NCBI RefSeq assembly: GCF_050433385.1
Contig: NZ_JBNPXI010000008.1
Coordinates: 94,729 to 158,728 of the forward strand
Direction: 5' to 3'
Length of the DNA: 64,000 nt
Source of the DNA: Brassicibacter mesophilus
GTDB lineage: Bacteria > Bacillota > Clostridia > Tissierellales > Proteiniboraceae
The position numbers and the translations under genes were made by a program. The notes beneath the pieces were generated by a model, which saw only the letters and a program-made list of their open reading frames with translations, did not search any database and had not been told where the DNA came from. Shown here piece by piece: positions 59,380 to 64,000 of the stretch (positions within the stretch are counted from its first letter, which is position 1; each line of letters opens with the position of its first letter).

Positions 59380-60252
59380 CTACACCTTCTTTCTATGAAC
59401 TTGGCCAAATATTCCAGTAGGCTTTATAATAAGTGTTAAAATCAATATTCCGTAAACTATTACAGTCTTCCATGTCAAAGATATGTACATTCCAACCAAA
59501 TTATCCAATACTCCAATTATTAGTCCCCCAACTACTGGTCCTATAAAAGAGCTGAATCCCCCTAGAACAGCAGCAATAAAAGATTTTAGATGAACATCTG
59601 CCATCATTGTTGTTGACACGTTTGTAGTAGGAGCTATTAAAACTCCGGCTATTGCTCCTAGTATTGTTGCTATTATCCAGGATGTTGAATATACTCTGGA
59701 AACTGGTATACCCATTAGTTTTGATGTCGTTTCATTTTGTGCAGTTGCTCTTATTGCAATTCCCATCATCGTTTTCCTTATCATGTAGAACAATATTGAC
59801 ATAATTATTATTGTAATTACAATAATAAAAACAGCATTTGGCTGAACAATTACTCCTGCTAAATTGATGTTTTCCCATGTAATTGCTTTTCTAAAGTAAT
59901 AAGAATCTATGCCAAACAATGCTGAAGCAAGTCCATTTATTATCATAATTAATCCCAATGTAATTATCATTTTGCTTACAATTGAAGCCTTGCTTGCAGG
60001 CCTAATAAATATACGTTCAACTACAAATCCAAAAACTACAGCAAACACTATTGCTCCTATAAATGCCACTGGATAAGGCATATTGTGTTGCCAAATTTTT
60101 AAAGCAATAAAGCTACTAAACATCGCCATTTCACCTTGTGCAAAGTTTATTACATCTGATGTTCTAAATATCAATACAAGCCCCAATGCTGCAAGTGCAT
60201 ATAAACTACCTGTTTCAAGACCAGCTATAAAAGTTTGTAAGAATGCTTCCAT
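59380..60252 (-). CDS. livH: LivH-type ABC transporter permease
   Basis: The protein is 290 residues with about eight membrane segments. Family motifs: GSLYALAALGLVLIFRTSDV, INFAQGEMAMFSSF, the coupling loop RKTMMGIAIRATAQNETTSKLMGI, and AAVLGGFSSFIGPVVGGLIIGVLDNL. The ATG at 60252 has GGAGG 7 nt upstream; a TTG at 60258 is too close to that site. It is the first transporter gene, 97 bp after the MaoC-type gene, with no terminator or other clear promoter between, so both may be driven by the sigma-54 promoter. Confidence 0.95.
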   Translation of the reverse strand: MEAFLQTFIAGLETGSLYALAALGLVLIFRTSDVINFAQGEMAMFSSFIALKIWQHNMPYPVAFIGAIVFAVVFGFVVERIFIRPASKASIVSKMIITLGLIMIINGLASALFGIDSYYFRKAITWENINLAGVIVQPNAVFIIVITIIIMSILFYMIRKTMMGIAIRATAQNETTSKLMGIPVSRVYSTSWIIATILGAIAGVLIAPTTNVSTTMMADVHLKSFIAAVLGGFSSFIGPVVGGLIIGVLDNLVGMYISLTWKTVIVYGILILTLIIKPTGIFGQVHRKKV

Positions 60253-60349
60253 TAACAATCCTCCTTAAATAACACGCTACTTAAATGTAGATAATTATCT
60301 TCAACATTATTTAACTATTTTAAAACGTTTTCCCGAACAGTATTGATAA

Positions 60350-60766
60350 CTATTTAGGTGGCATTACAGTCGCTATCCCTTCTAGCACCATATCTCCTTT
60401 CTGATTTGTACATATAGTTCTAATCTTTAATCTATTTTTCTCCTCAATAATTTCCACTACCTCAACCTCTGCCTTAACAGTATCTCCTATCTTAACAGGT
60501 GCAGTAAATTTCAATTCCTGTGCTAAGTAAATAGTGCCTGGCCCTGGAAGCTTCATGCCTAATACAGCTGATACAAATCCTGCTGTAAGCATCCCATGTG
60601 CTATCCTTTCTTTAAAAAGAGTATTTTTTGCATATTCAGTATTAATATGAGCTGGATTCAAATCACCTGTTACTCCTGCATAAAGATATATGTCTGTTTC
60701 AGTTACCGTTTTTTGAAAATATTCCTTGTCACCTATTTTTATTTCATTAATTGTTTTGCCCTTCAT
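60350..60766 (-). CDS. MaoC-family dehydratase ((R)-specific enoyl-CoA hydratase type)
   Basis: The protein is 138 residues, a single hot-dog domain. The hydratase-2 motif is TGDLNPAHINTEYA with the catalytic Asp and His, followed by ERIAHGMLTAGFVSAVLG and ELKFTAPVKIGDTVKAEVEV. It adds water across an enoyl-CoA double bond to give an (R)-3-hydroxyacyl-CoA, or the reverse. A GTG at 60778 overlaps the ribosome binding site, so the ATG at 60766 is used. It is the first gene behind the -24/-12 promoter. Confidence 0.92.
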   Translation of the reverse strand: MKGKTINEIKIGDKEYFQKTVTETDIYLYAGVTGDLNPAHINTEYAKNTLFKERIAHGMLTAGFVSAVLGMKLPGPGTIYLAQELKFTAPVKIGDTVKAEVEVVEIIEEKNRLKIRTICTNQKGDMVLEGIATVMPPK

Positions 60767-60806
60767 ATCAGTAATCACCTCTATATTTTTTTCTATTCAA
60801 TAACAT

Positions 60807-60822
60807 AGCAAGACACATGCCA
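60807..60822 (-). promoter_or_regulatory. sigma-54 (-24/-12) promoter
   Basis: On the minus strand TGGCATG-TGTC-TTGCT matches the TGGCACG-N4-TTGCW consensus at 11 of 12 fixed positions, with both GG and GC correctly placed. It lies 40 bp ahead of the MaoC-type start, and the adjacent gene encodes a sigma-54 activator. Confidence 0.88.
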
Positions 60823-60920
60823 TGTTTTTTAAAAACTTATGTTTTGAGTGCTAAGTTAGTGTTTTTCTCTAATATACACAGTTTAATTAGCTTATTCTAT
60901 AAATGAACTTAACAAAAAAA

Positions 60921-60960
60921 TGACCTAGAAACTGTATTATATTCATACAGTTCTAAGTCA
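60921..60960 (-). terminator. intrinsic terminator of the sigma-54 activator gene
   Basis: GACTTAGAACTGTAT and ATACAGTTTCTAGGTC pair over about 14 bp with one unpaired base around a 7-nt loop, then ATTTTTTTG follows on the minus strand. It lies 75 nt past the activator stop and 98 bp ahead of the sigma-54 promoter. The inverted repeat could also double as the activator's upstream binding site. Confidence 0.8.
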
Positions 60961-61034
60961 AAAGTTTATTATATGTATAATCCAATATTCTTAAAGTGTA
61001 CTATTTTCGCACATATGTCGGGAAATATTACACT

Positions 61035-62441
61035 CTATATCCCATACTTCTCTATTTTGTCATATAAGCTAGATCTGCTTATATCAAGAAGCTTAGCTGT
61101 CTTAAGCTTATTACCCTTTGTATACTCTAAACACCTTACTATTGCTTCCTTTTCTGTATCTTCTATTATGTCCTTTAATGGCCTTATGGGCCCGTCCATT
61201 ATACGTCTTGTATTTTGAGTCAAATATACAGGCAAATGTACAGGAAGTATGATATCTGAATCTGTTAGATTTATGGCTCGCTCTAAAACATTTTCAAGCT
61301 CTCTTACATTTCCTGGCCAGTTATGTGATCTTAAAAAATTCATAGTATTACTAGAAATGCCGGATACATATTTCCCAAGCTGATTTGATAATTTTTCTAA
61401 AAGCAGGTTTGTAAGCTGATCAATATCACTATACCTTTCTCTTAAAGGGGGTATGTCTATGGTCATAACATTTAATCTATAATATAAGTCTTCTCTAAAT
61501 TTACCTGTCTTAACAAGCTCCTTAAGGTTTTGATTTGTTGCTGCTATAACTCTTATATCAAGCTTTATTGCAGCTGACCCTCCAACTCTTTCAAACTCTC
61601 GCTCCTGGAGAACTCTTAGTAGCTTAGCCTGCATCTTTAACGGCATGTCCCCTATTTCATCTAAGAAAATACTTCCCCCATTTGCCAATTCAAATTTACC
61701 AATCTTGCCACCTTTTTTAGCTCCAGTAAAAGCACCTTCCTCATATCCAAATAACTCTGACTCTAATAGTTCTGACGGAATAGCTGCACAGTTAACCTTA
61801 ACAAAAGGAGAATAGCTCCTTCCGCTTCCATTATGTATTGAATGAGCAAATAGTTCCTTACCTGTTCCACTTTCTCCAAGTATTAAGACATTTGAGTTAG
61901 TTTGAGCCGCCTTTCTTGCCATATATTTTGAATAAACCATTTTTTCACTATTTCCTATAATGTTCTCCCATGAGTATTTTGCTCCATGGATTTCTCTTAA
62001 CTGCTTTCTATAATGGTGTATTTCTGTTTCAAGCAACTTATTCTTTTGTATTATATCCTTAAATTGCTCTAAATCTTCGAAAAGAACTAGCCCAACTCCA
62101 TACTCTACTTCATCATTGGAATTGAGAACAGGAATTCTATGTACTATGGCAGTGTAACCGTTTTCAAATCTATGTTTCCAAGCTATTTCTGCTTTTTTAG
62201 TCTTTAACACATATGGCCATCTTGAATTTTTATCTATTTCCAAAACTTTTGTTCCTAGAAGCTCTTCTTTTGGAAACCCTAAGTAATCAGCAAATACATT
62301 ATTTATCATTCTTATTCTTGTTTCGCCATCTATTAATATTATTGGAACTGGGATAGGATCAAAAATCTTTTCCATAGTAGAAACAAAATAATCTGTTAAA
62401 AGTTCGCTACTGTGCTGAAACTTACTCTGATTATCATACAT
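61035..62441 (-). CDS. sigma-54-dependent activator with N-terminal PAS domain
   Basis: The protein is 468 residues. A PAS domain (about 25-125; PIPVPIILIDGETRIRMINN) probably senses a ligand or redox signal. The AAA+ domain has Walker A GESGTGKE (189-196), the sigma-54 contact loop GAFTGA (236-241) and Walker B GSIFLDE. The C-terminal Fis-type HTH (NKLKTAKLLDISRSSLYDKI) binds upstream DNA. There is no receiver domain. It precedes the MaoC-liv operon and its consensus -24/-12 promoter, so it most likely activates that operon when the substrate is present. Confidence 0.95.
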   Translation of the reverse strand: MYDNQSKFQHSSELLTDYFVSTMEKIFDPIPVPIILIDGETRIRMINNVFADYLGFPKEELLGTKVLEIDKNSRWPYVLKTKKAEIAWKHRFENGYTAIVHRIPVLNSNDEVEYGVGLVLFEDLEQFKDIIQKNKLLETEIHHYRKQLREIHGAKYSWENIIGNSEKMVYSKYMARKAAQTNSNVLILGESGTGKELFAHSIHNGSGRSYSPFVKVNCAAIPSELLESELFGYEEGAFTGAKKGGKIGKFELANGGSIFLDEIGDMPLKMQAKLLRVLQEREFERVGGSAAIKLDIRVIAATNQNLKELVKTGKFREDLYYRLNVMTIDIPPLRERYSDIDQLTNLLLEKLSNQLGKYVSGISSNTMNFLRSHNWPGNVRELENVLERAINLTDSDIILPVHLPVYLTQNTRRIMDGPIRPLKDIIEDTEKEAIVRCLEYTKGNKLKTAKLLDISRSSLYDKIEKYGI

Positions 62442-62604
62442 TCGTCTACCTCCAATTTGACATTACTAACCAATCCATTTTTAAATAAATACATTCTACA
62501 ATAAAGTTATAAATCCTTTATATTAGCATATAAAAGAATTCTATAGTGTATTAATGTTAGCTTTATAACGGTTATCATAATCAAGTATATGTCTAACAAA
62601 ATAA

Positions 62605-62631
62605 GAGGTAGACAAAATTATTATCTACCTC
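62605..62631 (-). terminator. terminator of the hydrolase gene
   Basis: GAGGTAGA / TCTACCTC is an 8-bp perfect stem with an 11-nt loop, followed on the minus strand by TTATTTTG. It lies 87 nt past the hydrolase stop and ahead of the activator gene. Confidence 0.65.
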
Positions 62632-62717
62632 CTGCAATATCATACTAAACTATGTTTTAAAAAACATGTACTAATATTACTATACTAAATAAAAATGGAT
62701 GATCTTTTAAACAAGAA

Positions 62718-63779
62718 CTATCCTATATTCTTAAGGAAGTCGAAAAGCTCTTTTTGAAAATCTTGAGGCTTTTCAATATGCGGAGAATGTCCCGTATCCT
62801 CAATAACACATTCTATATAGCTGCCACCATTTTTTTTGTATTTATCTAATACATGTCTTATTTGAGCCACCATAGGCTGCGGTGGATATACTTCATTCCC
62901 AGGCCAATCAGGTATAAGTCCTAGTTTTCCTAAATATCCAAAGTCAAAAAAAGATTGATCTGACACTATCATATCAGACTCTCCTCTAATCCAAAGAATA
63001 GGTACTTTTCTCTCAATGTCAATTATCCCGCATGTATTCATATACTTTGGAGAAAAAGCATTATTAATTCCTTTACCTCCTGGTGCAACATTAGGCCAAT
63101 CATTACACGCTTCAAAGTTGCCAGGATAAAAATCATCGCCTATTCGTGTTGACAACATTGAGCTTAAGTAAATCTCTTCTATATCCTTTGGTGCCCTAAA
63201 AGGTGGTTTGAAATAGAACTGATTCATTACACTAAGTGGACTGTTGGCAGATTCTTCGGTTCTATCCTCTTTAGTCAGTCTATCAACAAAATCAGGATTA
63301 ACTCCACCTGCTCCAGTACCAGAATAGCTAGCTGTGCAAGGTGTACCATCTAAATCTTTAGTTCCTCCAAATCCATAAGGAGAAACTGGATTAACTAAAA
63401 CCAAAGATGCTAAATCAAGAGGATAATCAATAGCATATTGCATAATAATTCCTCCACCTAGAGACCATCCTAACATATGAAATGGCTTATTAATACCTAA
63501 TGATTCAACAAAGGATTTTAAGTCACCACTCCAATCTTTAACTCCACGTGTAGCATCTATGGGTAATCCTTCTGTTTTCCCATATCCTCTTAAGTCTGGT
63601 GCTATAACATAATAGTCCCTCGAAAGTGCCTGAATTGTTTGCAGCCAAAACAAGTTTGATGAAACATTACCATGGACTAGTAATAATACTTGATTTTCCT
63701 TGTTTCCAGCACTTAAATATGAAACATTTATTCTGTCGGTTAAAATACTTTTTGGTTCAATAATATCCAATTTCACCAT
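62718..63779 (-). CDS. alpha/beta-fold hydrolase with large lid insert
   Basis: The protein is about 353 residues, longer than the other two hydrolases because of a lid of about 90 residues after the nucleophile (from SPYGFGGTKDLDG to EACNDWPNVAPG). Motifs: LLLVHGNVSSNLFW, APDLRGYGKTEG, MLGWSLGGGIIMQYA with the nucleophilic Ser, RGESDMIVSD with the acid and EDTGHSPHIEKP with the His. A longer in-frame start at 63833 lies upstream of its own promoter -10, so the ATG at 63779 (or GTG at 63776) behind AAGGGGG is used. It follows the thiolase gene. Confidence 0.87.
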   Translation of the reverse strand: MVKLDIIEPKSILTDRINVSYLSAGNKENQVLLLVHGNVSSNLFWLQTIQALSRDYYVIAPDLRGYGKTEGLPIDATRGVKDWSGDLKSFVESLGINKPFHMLGWSLGGGIIMQYAIDYPLDLASLVLVNPVSPYGFGGTKDLDGTPCTASYSGTGAGGVNPDFVDRLTKEDRTEESANSPLSVMNQFYFKPPFRAPKDIEEIYLSSMLSTRIGDDFYPGNFEACNDWPNVAPGGKGINNAFSPKYMNTCGIIDIERKVPILWIRGESDMIVSDQSFFDFGYLGKLGLIPDWPGNEVYPPQPMVAQIRHVLDKYKKNGGSYIECVIEDTGHSPHIEKPQDFQKELFDFLKNIG

Positions 63780-63804
63780 AATCCCCCTTTTCATATTTAC
63801 CTTC

Positions 63805-63833
63805 ATTATAGTTCTGAAAAATAAATGAGTCAA
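63805..63833 (-). promoter_or_regulatory. sigma-A promoter of the hydrolase gene
   Basis: TTGACT (63833-63828) and a perfect TATAAT (63810-63805) are 17 nt apart, 26 bp ahead of the ATG. This fixes the start of the gene and gives it expression separate from the sigma-54 operon. Confidence 0.8.
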
Positions 63834-63908
63834 TCTCTAGGTTCCAGATGATCTCTAATCATTGCTTATCCTATGATCAATGCTCTTAATATTGAAGATT
63901 TAGTGATT

Positions 63909-64000
63909 TTATCTCTCTACTATAAGTGCTGTTCCTTGTCCTCCACCTATACATAGAGTTGCTAAGCCTGTTTTTGCATCTCTTTTCATCATTTCATATA
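63909..64000 (-). CDS. acetyl-CoA acetyltransferase (thiolase), C-terminal end
   Basis: Only the last 30 codons lie in the window. They read EMMKRDAKTGLATLCIGGGQ then GTALIVER and a stop. CIGGGQG is the C-terminal active-site motif of biosynthetic and degradative thiolases, whose Cys deprotonates the substrate. It would cleave acetoacetyl-CoA or a 3-ketoacyl-CoA with CoA. Most of the gene lies beyond the right edge, so other genes of this cluster may follow there. Confidence 0.93.
   Translation of the reverse strand, partial: YEMMKRDAKTGLATLCIGGGQGTALIVER

Noticed and set aside
63833..63833. The longest start of the 62.7 kb hydrolase
   Set aside because: It lies at the -35 of a consensus promoter and has no ribosome binding site; the start at 63779 does.
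1..64000. CRISPR arrays, tRNA or rRNA genes
   Set aside because: No regularly spaced direct repeats, tRNA cloverleaf with T-loop consensus, or conserved rRNA segments were noticed on reading.

Overview
The window is low-GC DNA with strong AGGAGG-type ribosome binding sites, frequent TTG/GTG starts and hairpin-plus-U-tract terminators. Sporadic Firmicutes regulators (PadR, LytTR-DUF3021, ECF with DUF4179/DUF4367 partners) sit beside oxygen-sensitive enzymes (a YjjI-type glycyl radical enzyme with its activase, radical-SAM biotin synthase) and a Liv-type transporter with CoA-linked catabolism. This suggests an anaerobic member of the Clostridia (Firmicutes). I cannot name the genus. Nearly all genes lie on the minus strand; plus-strand exceptions are the small genes near 0.3 kb and 36 kb and a regulator near 41 kb. 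No rRNA, tRNA, CRISPR array or complete insertion sequence was seen.

0-25 kb is a signalling and envelope region. It holds four two-component systems, two ECF sigma/anti-sigma pairs, a MarR-DUF2798 operon with a 36-bp palindromic promoter-operator, and a PadR-DUF1700-DUF4097 operon. An unusual operon encodes a lipoprotein sugar-binding protein and two CUT1 permeases together with a HlyD-like adaptor and a MacB-like membrane protein, but no ATPase. A LytTR-DUF3021 pair follows a nitrilase-fold, Lnt-like membrane enzyme.

26-45 kb is metabolic and rich in riboswitches. It has a glycosyltransferase, a LarA-family protein, a NUDIX hydrolase behind a ykkC-family riboswitch (a second, orphan copy lies 2.5 kb away), an FMN-riboswitch-controlled ribDEBAH operon, an M19 dipeptidase/DUF819 operon, a cation exchanger behind a yybP-ykoY (Mn2+) riboswitch, and bioY-bioB behind a BirA operator. 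Decayed small genes lie at about 23 and 40-40.7 kb.

45-50 kb has an orphan response regulator, the yjjI-yjjW pair, and a tandem NTF2/SnoaL-like protein. The latter is preceded by a 280-nt structured leader with a 7-codon leader peptide and a terminator; I do not recognise this leader as a known class.

50-64 kb is a contiguous candidate catabolic cluster: a thiolase (cut by the window edge), three alpha/beta hydrolases, a sigma-54 activator, a MaoC-type hydratase behind a -24/-12 promoter, a complete livHMGFJ importer, a class-I CoA-transferase, and two KAS III-like proteins whose catalytic His/Asn residues are replaced. Import, hydrolysis, CoA transfer, hydration and thiolysis fit together as breakdown of an imported acyl or keto-acid compound; the substrate is not evident.
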